This document shows, in pieces, positions 1-8,727 of a DNA stretch of 64,000 bases. The DNA is taken from positions 2,175,276 to 2,239,275 of the forward strand of contig NZ_VEIO01000001.1 of the NCBI RefSeq assembly GCF_007680605.1, given 5' to 3'. The position numbers were made by a program, and so were the translations under genes. How positions within the stretch are numbered: the first letter of the stretch is position 1; each line of letters starts with the position of its first letter. Origin of the DNA: Paenibacillus xylanexedens. Its GTDB lineage: Bacteria; Bacillota; Bacilli; Paenibacillales; Paenibacillaceae. Below the pieces are notes generated by a model. The model did no database searches. It saw only the letters and a list, made by a program, of their open reading frames with translations, and was not told where the DNA came from.

Positions 1-585
1 AACGACATGCTTCTCATTGCTGATGAAGTCCAAACGGGGGTCGGACGAACGGGTACGATGTTTGCGAGCGAATTATTTGATATCCAGCCCGATATGATCA
101 CACTTGCCAAAGGCCTTGGCGGTATCGGTGTGCCTGTAGCTGCAGTTCTGATGCAATCCCGATTAAATGTACTGGAAAAACACGAGCATTCTTTTACCTC
201 AGGCAGTAATCTCATCTCGGTCACCGCTGCCAAGTCCACACTGGAAGTTGTCTCAGAACCGGGATTTCTGGATGCGGTCAAACGAAAGGGAATTTTGCTT
301 GGCGGACTGCTACAGGAGCTCGCTCTGAAATATCCTAGCATCGGAGAAGCCCGCGGAGTGGGACTCATGTGGGGGCTCGAAATCGTAAGTGACCACAACG
401 AGCCCGATACTCCTAAAACCAATGCAATCATCGACCGGGCCTTTGAAGATCAACATTTGATTCTGCGCAGTTCACGGTACGGCTTCGGCAACGTCGTTAA
501 AGTACGCCCTTCTCTGACAACGACCGAGGACGAACTGGTCGAGATTGTGGATCGATTGGATTCTGTCCTCGCCAGCGTTCATTAA
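1..585 (+). CDS. Class III aminotransferase, C-terminal part (5' end outside window)
   Basis: PLP-dependent aminotransferase of the class III (GABA/acetylornithine/ornithine) family. The frame is already open at base 1, so only about 194 C-terminal residues are present of a family usually 400-450 long. The PLP-contacting IADEVQTGVGRTG segment and the Schiff-base lysine motif LAKGLGG are both visible, followed by the FTSGSNLI region and the small C-terminal domain with an RPSLTTTEDE segment. A Zn-dependent dehydrogenase starts 73 bases downstream on the same strand and a HAD phosphatase follows it, so the three probably form one operon. That trio recalls the gabT1/gutB1/phosphatase set of 1-deoxynojirimycin biosynthesis, where the aminotransferase acts on a hexulose phosphate. 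The amino acceptor cannot be read from this fragment, and a plain 4-aminobutyrate or ornithine aminotransferase is the alternative. Confidence 0.88.
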   Translation, partial: NDMLLIADEVQTGVGRTGTMFASELFDIQPDMITLAKGLGGIGVPVAAVLMQSRLNVLEKHEHSFTSGSNLISVTAAKSTLEVVSEPGFLDAVKRKGILLGGLLQELALKYPSIGEARGVGLMWGLEIVSDHNEPDTPKTNAIIDRAFEDQHLILRSSRYGFGNVVKVRPSLTTTEDELVEIVDRLDSVLASVH

Positions 586-658
586 TGATCGGAAGTTATT
601 TTAGCATCGAAATGTAGTTTGAAAAAATGTAGTTCCTACAAAAAAAGGAGGTTCCATC

Positions 659-1696
659 ATGCTTGCATTAGTATATAAATCGGCATGGGATGTCGCACTC
701 GAGGAACGACCTGTTCCCGAAATTACCAGAGATAATCAGGTGCTTGTGCGTATACGGGCAACCGGGGTTTGCGGAACAGATTTAGGCATTGTTAGCGGAA
801 AATATCATGCGATTCCTTCCGTCATTCTTGGACATGAATCCGCAGGTGAAGTAATTGCTGTCGGCTCCGCCGTCACCACTTTGCAACCAGGAGATCGTGT
901 TGTCATCGATCCCACATATTACTGTGGTCAATGCGACATGTGCAGGACAGGAAGGCAGAACCACTGTACTCACAAGTCTGTTACGGAAACGGGAGTAAGT
1001 GCAGATGGCACGTTCACGGATTATTACGTGACAGAAGATCGCTTCTTATATCCATTAAAAGATCATGTTAGCTACGAAGAAGCTACCTTAACAGAGCCGC
1101 TAAGCTGTATGTTGACAGGCATTAACCAGATTCACTTGTTGCCGAATTTCAGAACGATTATCCTTGGGGCTGGACCCATTGGCATTCTGTACAGCTACGC
1201 ACTCGCTTCCAAAGGCGTAACGGGAAGTCTTGTCGACATCTCCGAAGAACGCTTAGCTATTGCAGGCTCCATTGCACCAGAACGCTGGCAAGTTCATGCT
1301 TCCTTTGAGCAAGCCATTACAGATATCGCTCCGACAACCGGACAAGTCGATATGATTGTAGATACCACTGGTGTTGTAGGCACTCAAGTATTATCACAGC
1401 TCGCCAGTGGCGGTTATTTGATGCTGGTTGGTTTACGGGATGGAAATACGTCCTTTAACCCGAAGGAAGTTGTGGATCGCAGCCTGAAAATTATCGGCTC
1501 TATTGACTCGCTTGGAACGTTTGCCACCGCACATTATATGATTGAACAACAGATTATACCTGCCAAAAAAATTATAACCCATTCTTTTCCGCTGGAAGAT
1601 TATGAAGAAGCATTCCGCACACTTGGATGCGATATACAGGAACGCACCTTACAGGCCTCCTCTCATGCCATCAAGGTTGTGTTGCAGTCCAATTAA
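659..1696 (+). CDS. Zinc-dependent alcohol/polyol dehydrogenase (MDR family)
   Basis: Medium-chain dehydrogenase of 345 residues that oxidises an alcohol or polyol with NAD(P). Catalytic zinc ligands C38 and H59-E60 are in GVCGTD and GHES. The four structural-zinc cysteines are C89, C92, C95 and C103. The Rossmann glycine motif is near residues 168-175 (ILGAGPIG). The start is set by aaggagg at 645-651, seven bases before the ATG. The gene lies between an aminotransferase and a HAD phosphatase on the same strand, so its substrate is probably an amino-polyol or sugar alcohol. GutB1 of the nojirimycin pathway is the closest functional parallel by context. Sorbitol or threonine dehydrogenase is the fallback. 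The family call is firm and the substrate is inferred. Confidence 0.9.
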   Translation: MLALVYKSAWDVALEERPVPEITRDNQVLVRIRATGVCGTDLGIVSGKYHAIPSVILGHESAGEVIAVGSAVTTLQPGDRVVIDPTYYCGQCDMCRTGRQNHCTHKSVTETGVSADGTFTDYYVTEDRFLYPLKDHVSYEEATLTEPLSCMLTGINQIHLLPNFRTIILGAGPIGILYSYALASKGVTGSLVDISEERLAIAGSIAPERWQVHASFEQAITDIAPTTGQVDMIVDTTGVVGTQVLSQLASGGYLMLVGLRDGNTSFNPKEVVDRSLKIIGSIDSLGTFATAHYMIEQQIIPAKKIITHSFPLEDYEEAFRTLGCDIQERTLQASSHAIKVVLQSN

Positions 1697-1781
1697 TTCA
1701 TTTTTCATAGCTTGCTGGAATGCTGCAGAAAAAGCAGTTACACTAAAACATATGGGACATCATTCAGAGGAGGAATGCTGC

Positions 1782-2537
1782 ATGACAGCAGATCAAGTGG
1801 CTGGACGTCTGGACAGGAATCAAATAGAGGATGAACATCGTCACGTTTCGATTCAAGGGGTCATCTTTGATATGGATGGCGTTCTCATCGATAGTGAGCC
1901 GATTTATTTCGAGATAGAGCGGAGTTCATTTGATCATTTCGGGGCCGCTGTGACGTTGGAAGAACATCATTCTTTTGTCGGTGTCACGCTAGAATCCATG
2001 TGGCAACAAGTCATCGACAAGTATCAGGTCAAGGTGCCGCTGGAAGAGATTCTTGCGTATCATCAGCAACATGTCATGGAAAAGATGTTAGCTCATGCCA
2101 AGCTTGTGGCTATGCCTGGGGTAGAACGGTGGATTCGCTGGCTACATGAGCAACACATCCCGATTGCCGTTGCTTCCTCTTCTCCTCGGGCACTCATTGA
2201 TCTAATCATGGAGAAAACAGGATTGGGTGCGTACTTTGATGTTCGCCTGACTGGTGAAGAGGTTGAACACGGCAAACCGGCGCCGGACATTTTCCTTGCA
2301 GCAGCCAGCCAGATCGGCATTTCTCCAGCCCATTGCCTCGTTATAGAGGATTCACGCAACGGGGTTCAAGCTGCCAAAAGTGCAGGCATGCGTTGCATCG
2401 GCTATCATAATCCGGGCTCGGGCGATCAGAATCTCTCCAAAGCTGATGTGCAGATTTCCAGTTACGATGAGTTATGGACTTTGAAGGATACGTTGCCTTT
2501 TGAAAGCTCTACACCGGACTTATCCAGATCAGTTTAA
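1782..2537 (+). CDS. HAD-superfamily phosphatase / beta-phosphoglucomutase-like hydrolase
   Basis: HAD subfamily IA hydrolase of 251 residues. Motif I is FDMDGVLIDSEP with nucleophile D30 and acid/base D32, followed by the alpha-helical cap. Motif II is VASSSP, motif III is GKPAPDIF and motif IV is VIEDSRNG. The reading frame stays open upstream to 1602, but agaggagga at 1766-1774 is eight bases before the ATG at 1782 and fixes the start. About 24 unconserved residues precede the first beta strand. The enzyme would dephosphorylate a sugar or polyol phosphate, or interconvert beta-phosphoglucose. Placed last in an aminotransferase-dehydrogenase operon, it could play the phosphatase role that Yktc1 plays in azasugar biosynthesis, although Yktc1 belongs to a different fold family. 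Confidence 0.85.
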   Translation: MTADQVAGRLDRNQIEDEHRHVSIQGVIFDMDGVLIDSEPIYFEIERSSFDHFGAAVTLEEHHSFVGVTLESMWQQVIDKYQVKVPLEEILAYHQQHVMEKMLAHAKLVAMPGVERWIRWLHEQHIPIAVASSSPRALIDLIMEKTGLGAYFDVRLTGEEVEHGKPAPDIFLAAASQIGISPAHCLVIEDSRNGVQAAKSAGMRCIGYHNPGSGDQNLSKADVQISSYDELWTLKDTLPFESSTPDLSRSV

Positions 2538-2600
2538 GATAGGTCTTGTTATAGGACCTGTTTATTGATTCAAGCTTACTGAATTTATCAGGCAAAACAA

Positions 2601-2650
2601 ATGAGAAGCAGCTCCAATTCCCGCGAATTGAAGCTACTTCTCATTTTGCT
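2601..2650. terminator. Bidirectional Rho-independent terminator
   Basis: A long hairpin runs from atgagaag at 2601 to cttctcat ending at 2643, with an inner caatt/aattg stem. T-rich runs follow on the plus strand (ttttgctt) and on the minus strand (complement of ggcaaaacaa). It separates the converging HAD phosphatase and YjfB-like genes. Confidence 0.8.
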
Positions 2651-2704
2651 TGTTGCACGTTTTGTGTAACACATCCATAATTGTAAGCTTTAGCTCAAAC
2701 TCAC

Positions 2705-2887
2705 TTATACGGAAATATCAAGACTTCCGCCCAGATTAGGGTGGGGAGCTGGGGCCGACTTCAACATCTCAGCCATTTGCTGACCTTGCTGCTGTGCCAT
2801 ATCTTTGGTCATTGACATCACTTGCAGACTTGCTGCCTGAGCTAGCGAAGCCTGACTCTTTGCCATAGACAATGCTGCGATATCCAT
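2705..2887 (-). CDS. YjfB-family small protein
   Basis: Small protein of 60 residues beginning MDIAALSM, rich in Ala, Met, Gln and Ser, with a long amphipathic helix and a GGSLDISV tail. This is the pattern of the YjfB family (described as putative motility protein in Pfam), whose biochemical role is unknown. The ATG at 2887 is preceded by aaaggag nine bases upstream. An in-frame GTG nine bases earlier directly abuts that site and is unlikely. The gene is monocistronic and ends at the bidirectional hairpin at 2601-2643. Confidence 0.75.
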   Translation of the reverse strand: MDIAALSMAKSQASLAQAASLQVMSMTKDMAQQQGQQMAEMLKSAPAPHPNLGGSLDISV

Positions 2888-3020
2888 CAAGTACACTCCT
2901 TTCGCCTTGTCTTATGATTTCGTATACCTCTTCATATATCGGTCAAAGAAAAAACAAATGTTATACGATATGTAATAACGTTCAAAGTTATTCATCCGTA
3001 CTATTCCTCATCGCATATTC

Positions 3021-3281
3021 CTACCCTAGATATGTGAATAATCCACCTGTTTCTTTGGCCCTCATTGTAACTTTGACCCCCATTTGCTCAGGCTCTGGAT
3101 AAACCGATTTAATCTCAGCGATCATGTCCTTCGCCATTTGTTCAACCTGCTCTAGCGTAGTATCCTTAGGTAAAGTTCGTATTCTCAGAATCTCATGTTT
3201 TTGAAAAAAATCTCCATGATTCTGAGTCGTTTCATGACCCCAAGCACTAATTTCAAATTCCACTTTGATTATTTCTGACAT
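3021..3281 (-). CDS. Hypothetical protein, 86 aa
   Basis: I do not recognise this protein. It is soluble, mixed alpha/beta in composition and mildly acidic, begins MSEIIKVEFEISAWGHE and has no membrane segment or cysteine motif. A gaagaggtgag ribosome binding site precedes the ATG. It lies just downstream of a Cof-type HAD gene on the same strand, with 37 bases between the HAD start side and its own start, so the two may be co-transcribed. The good ribosome binding site and clean codon use support a real gene. Confidence 0.6.
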   Translation of the reverse strand: MSEIIKVEFEISAWGHETTQNHGDFFQKHEILRIRTLPKDTTLEQVEQMAKDMIAEIKSVYPEPEQMGVKVTMRAKETGGLFTYLG

Positions 3282-3318
3282 ATACTCTTCTCACCTCTTC
3301 AATTCAAAGTGAATAGAA

Positions 3319-4179
3319 TTATACCTCTATTAACCCATGCTTCACAAAACTATGATATAGTCCATCCTCTTCCACGGAGCCAGTGATATCGTCAGCAATA
3401 GCTTTCAGGCCTGGCTTCGCATTGCCCATCGCAATCCCCACAGCACAGTACTCCAGCATCTCGGCATCATTCATGCCATCGCCGATGGCCAATGTGTCTT
3501 CTCTCGACATTCCCAGATGCTCTAACAGATCCGCAATCGCAATCGCTTTGTGAATTCCCGGAATCATCAATTCCCCGCTACCCTCTCCAAACACAGGTAC
3601 GGTACACTGAATCACTTCAAATTTGCCTTCAAACTCCTGTTTGATTTGTTCAAAGGGAACCACCGGGCTTTCCAGAAAACAGACCTTGTTTACGTCGTCT
3701 TTATACAGATCGGCTTCACCGTAGGTTAACCCTGCAATAAACGGATGAGGTTTAGTTTCCTTTTTCTCCCGGGCAACTGGATCATTCTCGATATCACCAT
3801 AGATACGGCGTTCCAAATGGGATTGAAGATTACTGCTTGCGTACAATGCTGAATTGGATTCAAGATAGAAATCAATGCCGTGCCCATTGAAGAAATCAAC
3901 CATATGACGAACATCTTCTGCCGTTACTTTTTTATGATATAACACGTCAGAACCATACTCCACGTATCCGCCGCCTGCTCCAATCAATCCGTCGAAGCCT
4001 ACATCCCAGATCGAATCATAGATCTCAGCCTTGGAGCGGCCTGTGCATAAATACAGCAGATGTCCATTCTTACGCGCTTGTTTACAAGCCTCTTGAGCAG
4101 ACAAAGGGATGTTACCGTCATCGTCTACCAATGTGCCGTCAATATCAATAAATACGATTTTTGGTTTTATGCTACTCAT
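3319..4179 (-). CDS. Cof-type HAD-IIB family hydrolase
   Basis: HAD subfamily IIB phosphatase of 286 residues. Motif I is FIDIDGTLVDDD (D12 nucleophile, D14). CTGRS is motif II, and GIHKAIAIADLL carries the motif III lysine. GDGMNDAEML is the metal-binding motif IV. The large C2B cap lies between about residues 85 and 190. Members dephosphorylate sugar phosphates, FMN, PLP or similar small substrates, and the exact one cannot be predicted. GGGGGA precedes the ATG. The length is normal for the family. Confidence 0.87.
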   Translation of the reverse strand: MSSIKPKIVFIDIDGTLVDDDGNIPLSAQEACKQARKNGHLLYLCTGRSKAEIYDSIWDVGFDGLIGAGGGYVEYGSDVLYHKKVTAEDVRHMVDFFNGHGIDFYLESNSALYASSNLQSHLERRIYGDIENDPVAREKKETKPHPFIAGLTYGEADLYKDDVNKVCFLESPVVPFEQIKQEFEGKFEVIQCTVPVFGEGSGELMIPGIHKAIAIADLLEHLGMSREDTLAIGDGMNDAEMLEYCAVGIAMGNAKPGLKAIADDITGSVEEDGLYHSFVKHGLIEV

Positions 4180-4230
4180 CTGTCATTCCCCCAGTTGTAT
4201 TCTCTGTCTGAAACCTTCCGTTTCAATGTG

Positions 4231-4443
4231 CTATGCGTTCCGAGGTGTTCGTTGATCAATCAACTTTTCCAGAAATTCGGCAAAAGAATCGGCATATACT
4301 TCCGGCTCTCCATTAAAGTAATCTAAACGCATCACCTTGAACTCTCCGTGTTCATCAGCCATTCGTGTATCAAAATAGTAATATTCATCCTCATCCGGGA
4401 TAAACATTCCAGCTTTCCTGAACTTGATGGTTCGGGAACCATT
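4231..4443 (-). pseudogene. Truncated SUKH (SMI1/KNR4-like) C-terminal fragment
   Basis: A 70-codon open stretch between a TAA at 4444-4446 and a TAG at 4231-4233 reads as the C-terminal third of a SUKH-type protein. It contains FIPDEDEYYYFDTR and then RLDYFNGEPEVY followed by FAEFLEKLID. The only internal ATG (4407) would give 58 residues and has no ribosome binding site, and the N-terminal SUKH core is missing. It resembles the ends of the complete SMI1/KNR4-like proteins and of the ankyrin protein elsewhere in this window. It is probably a decayed immunity-type gene, although a very short functional protein cannot be excluded. Confidence 0.5.
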
Positions 4444-4491
4444 TTAACGCCTTTGTGTGGGCTAGTTTCTCAATCAGACTTGTGTACATTC

Positions 4492-5037
4492 TTACATCTC
4501 TCCGATCTGAAGGTTGATGGGTTGATCCATATGCACGATTTGCCATTCATTTTCTTCTTCCGTAATACATGTAAACCCTTGACGTTCCCAGAAATCCACG
4601 GCTCCAGGCAGAAAACGATGGGTATGCAAATATAACGTTGTATACTGCATTTTAGTCACGATTCGCTTAAGTTCTTCTACCATCAGTGAACCGATGCCAT
4701 ACCTGCGGTAGGCAGGATCAACGTAACATTTTACAATCTCAGCTGCTATGCGTTTAGAGTAACGACCTTCAATAACCTGAATTCGCCCATCATAAGGAAC
4801 AATGCCAATCGAGCCGATAATACCTGCTTCGCCCGCTCGTGCAATCACAAAAACAGTATCATTCCGGTTCATATAATGTTCGTTGAACTGCTCAAAATCC
4901 TTAGGCAATACGCTATGATCCATCATCGGAAACACTTCACTACGCACACGCATCGCAAAATCAATCGTTTCCTGAATCTCATGGGATTGAACAGGTCTTA
5001 CTTCAGGCTTCATCTGATGTTCTGTCAACCATATCAC
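4492..5037 (-). CDS. GNAT-family N-acetyltransferase
   Basis: Acetyl-CoA-dependent acetyltransferase of about 181 residues. Motif A is clear: KCYVDPAYRRYGIGSLMVEEL carries the Q/R-x-x-G-x-G/A pyrophosphate loop as RRYGIG. It is followed by the YLHTHRFLPGAVDFWERQGF segment typical of motif B. The start is uncertain. The frame opens with GTG at 5037, but AAGGAT sits about ten bases before a TTG at 5028, and an ATG at 5013 lacks a ribosome binding site. The acceptor substrate is unknown. Confidence 0.85.
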   Translation of the reverse strand: MIWLTEHQMKPEVRPVQSHEIQETIDFAMRVRSEVFPMMDHSVLPKDFEQFNEHYMNRNDTVFVIARAGEAGIIGSIGIVPYDGRIQVIEGRYSKRIAAEIVKCYVDPAYRRYGIGSLMVEELKRIVTKMQYTTLYLHTHRFLPGAVDFWERQGFTCITEEENEWQIVHMDQPINLQIGEM

Positions 5038-5227
5038 AATCCTTATTTTCGATTATAAAATACTCCTCTTCATCTTAACGAATTCTAATAAACCTATCAA
5101 TTGAGCATATTTCAAACCTACGAGTCTAGCTATACTTACGACCAATTTGGAAGCAAGCCCGCGCATTTTCATAGATTCCGCATAGGATAAGGCGTGTCAG
5201 AATCCAATATAGAAAGGGGTAAAGCCG

Positions 5228-6388
5228 ATGTGGTTATGGTTAGGCATCTTGGCCGTTTTCATTTTGATTTCCACCTGGGTTACCCTTCGTTATGTCGACC
5301 AAAGGGAAGCAAATAAATTCGATCCTCACGCCCCCCATCAACTGTTACTCAAGTTCAAAGAAGGTACAACCCCTGATCAGATGCACACCCTTCATCGAAA
5401 AACGAAATGCAAAGTCGCCGAAACCTATGAAGACCTCGGGTGGTACCGAATCGAATCTCGCAAAAAAATGCACCGGATGCTCAAGCAGTACAAGCATCAT
5501 AATCTCATAGAACATGCACATCCCAACTATCTGGTTGAAGCTTCATTTATACCTAACGATCCCTTCTTCCCTTATCAGTACAATCTCACCAAAATCAATG
5601 CGCCTGCTGCATGGGATATCAATCAGAGTAACAGCTCGATTAAAATTGCCATCATTGATACGGGTGTACAGTTAAATCATCCTGAACTTGCATCCAAGCT
5701 CTTGCCCGGTTACGATTACGTCGATTATGACAACATTCCGGAGGATGGAAACGGACATGGCACCCATGTTGCCGGCATCGCTGCTTCCATTACCAACAAC
5801 GGTGTTGGCATTGCAGGTACAGCACCTCTCGCTTCCATCGTTCCGCTTCGTGTGCTGGACAACAACGGGCAAGGAACCATTGGAAACGTGGGCAACGGGC
5901 TTGTTTTTGCAGCCAATAACGGGGTTCAAGTAGTCAATCTTAGTCTGGGTGGACCGACAGGAGATGCTTTCCTTCAAGCCGCCGTTCAGTATGCATGGGA
6001 TCGAGGAGCTGTCATTATTGCAGCAGCAGGTAACGACAATACGTCATTCCCGATTGTTCCTGCGTCGTATGCCAACGTCATCGCTGTTGCATCGACCAAC
6101 TCTTCCGACTTGAAATCAAATTTCTCCAACTATGGCTCCTGGGTGGATATGGCTGCACCGGGTGATACCATCCTCTCCACCTATCTTGGTGGTTCGTACG
6201 CTTACCTTAGCGGAACGTCTATGGCCGCTCCTCAAGTTGCCGGTGTGGCTGCTTTACTCGCAGCTCAAGGCAAAACAAATGCCCAAATCCGGGATGCACT
6301 TTGTTTCGCTTCAGACCCCGTATCCGGTTCAGGCATCTATTGGACGTACGGAAGGCTGAATGCTTATCAAAGTGTGCAAGTCCCTTAA
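5228..6388 (+). CDS. Membrane-anchored S8 family subtilisin-like serine protease
   Basis: Subtilase of 386 residues. A hydrophobic segment at residues 2-21 has no obvious signal-peptidase site, so it is probably a membrane anchor. An inhibitor-like propeptide spans about 35-105 (begins HQLLLKFKEGT). The peptidase domain holds the triad D144 (IIDTGV), H177 (GHGTHVAG) and S331 (GTSMAAP), with oxyanion N269 in AAAGNDN. The organisation is thermitase-like. agaaagggg about nine bases upstream supports the ATG. The protein should be exported or face the outside and degrade proteins or peptides. It stands alone on the plus strand and ends at the hairpin at 6465-6506. Confidence 0.92.
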   Translation: MWLWLGILAVFILISTWVTLRYVDQREANKFDPHAPHQLLLKFKEGTTPDQMHTLHRKTKCKVAETYEDLGWYRIESRKKMHRMLKQYKHHNLIEHAHPNYLVEASFIPNDPFFPYQYNLTKINAPAAWDINQSNSSIKIAIIDTGVQLNHPELASKLLPGYDYVDYDNIPEDGNGHGTHVAGIAASITNNGVGIAGTAPLASIVPLRVLDNNGQGTIGNVGNGLVFAANNGVQVVNLSLGGPTGDAFLQAAVQYAWDRGAVIIAAAGNDNTSFPIVPASYANVIAVASTNSSDLKSNFSNYGSWVDMAAPGDTILSTYLGGSYAYLSGTSMAAPQVAGVAALLAAQGKTNAQIRDALCFASDPVSGSGIYWTYGRLNAYQSVQVP

Positions 6389-6464
6389 TGATGCGTGTGT
6401 TCATTTACCGCTAACATAATTGGTCGACCCGTGTTGACTTATATTTGATCGCCAATATGCAAAT

Positions 6465-6506
6465 AAAACGATAGAGCTTCTACAAGATAGAAGCTCCATC
6501 GTTTTT
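6465..6506. terminator. Bidirectional terminator
   Basis: Near-perfect stem aaaacgat-gagcttct / agaagctc-atcgttttt with a seven-base loop and U-runs in both directions. It serves the subtilase and the convergent RidA gene. Confidence 0.85.
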
Positions 6507-6524
6507 ATAGAAATATTATTGGTT

Positions 6525-6923
6525 TTACAGCTTTGCAGCCCAAATTTCAATTTCAATCTTGATCTCAGGTAGACCTAACTCTGTAATATATCCAATCGTC
6601 ATTGCCGGATAATCATGATCGAATAATTGCTCCCATTCGCCGTACAGGTAATCCCAGTCTATTTTCTCCGTTGCCCATACATTCACTTTTATAATATGTT
6701 CAGCATGCAAATCTTCGGATTGCATAACGGTTTTGATATTGTGAAATGTATTGGTAACTTGTTCATTCAACGTATTCGGAAATTGACCATTCACATCTAC
6801 GCCAACCTGCCCTGATGTCACAAACAACTCTGCATTCCTCGGAATTTTTGTGATATGCGTATAATTCCCTACAGGGGATGGCATATTGGTTGGATTTTTT
6901 CTCGTAATTTTTTCATTTGTCAT
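6525..6923 (-). CDS. RidA/YjgF/YER057c family protein
   Basis: RidA-fold protein of 132 residues that probably hydrolyses reactive enamine/imine intermediates. The usual hallmarks are present: LFVTSGQVGVD, the long helix with NTFHNIKTVMQ, the VNVWATE strand and the C-terminal IEIEIWAAKL. The canonical arginine that binds the substrate carboxylate, usually in the strand before the C-terminal motif, is not evident, so it may belong to a subgroup without deaminase activity. Two ATGs are possible. The second (6923) is eight bases after gagg and is chosen; the first (6929) almost touches the ribosome binding site. Confidence 0.85.
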   Translation of the reverse strand: MTNEKITRKNPTNMPSPVGNYTHITKIPRNAELFVTSGQVGVDVNGQFPNTLNEQVTNTFHNIKTVMQSEDLHAEHIIKVNVWATEKIDWDYLYGEWEQLFDHDYPAMTIGYITELGLPEIKIEIEIWAAKL

Positions 6924-7190
6924 GTTCATTACCTCATCATTCCTAAGATTTTTCTGCGGTTTTTTATTGTTTTAATCTCCATTTGGGCAGACTTCTCCCG
7001 TGTTTTGGATTCTAAAAAAATACCGCAGTGGAGTATCCATATCCTGAAGATATAAACGCAAGTGATTTTTTCTTCATGGCTGATGACTCCCCCTTCTTAG
7101 TTGACAAGATTTTCTACATTAATAAATTATAATAAAAAACATAACACGAGTCAAACGGACGTCAAGCCAATGATTCCTTATCAAACCAAA

Positions 7191-7216
7191 AACAATCCCG
7201 TACGAACGGGATTGTT
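7191..7216 (-). terminator. Terminator of the first bgl operon
   Basis: Perfect 11-bp stem (aacaatcccgt / acgggattgtt) with a 4-base loop. On the minus strand a T-rich run (tttttgg) follows. It lies six bases past the stop of the first 6-phospho-beta-glucosidase. Confidence 0.85.
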
Positions 7217-7222
7217 CTTGGT

Positions 7223-8695
<1,473 letters not shown>

Positions 8696-8727
8696 TTATG
8701 ATCCGCTTCGATCAGTTCAAGCACGTA

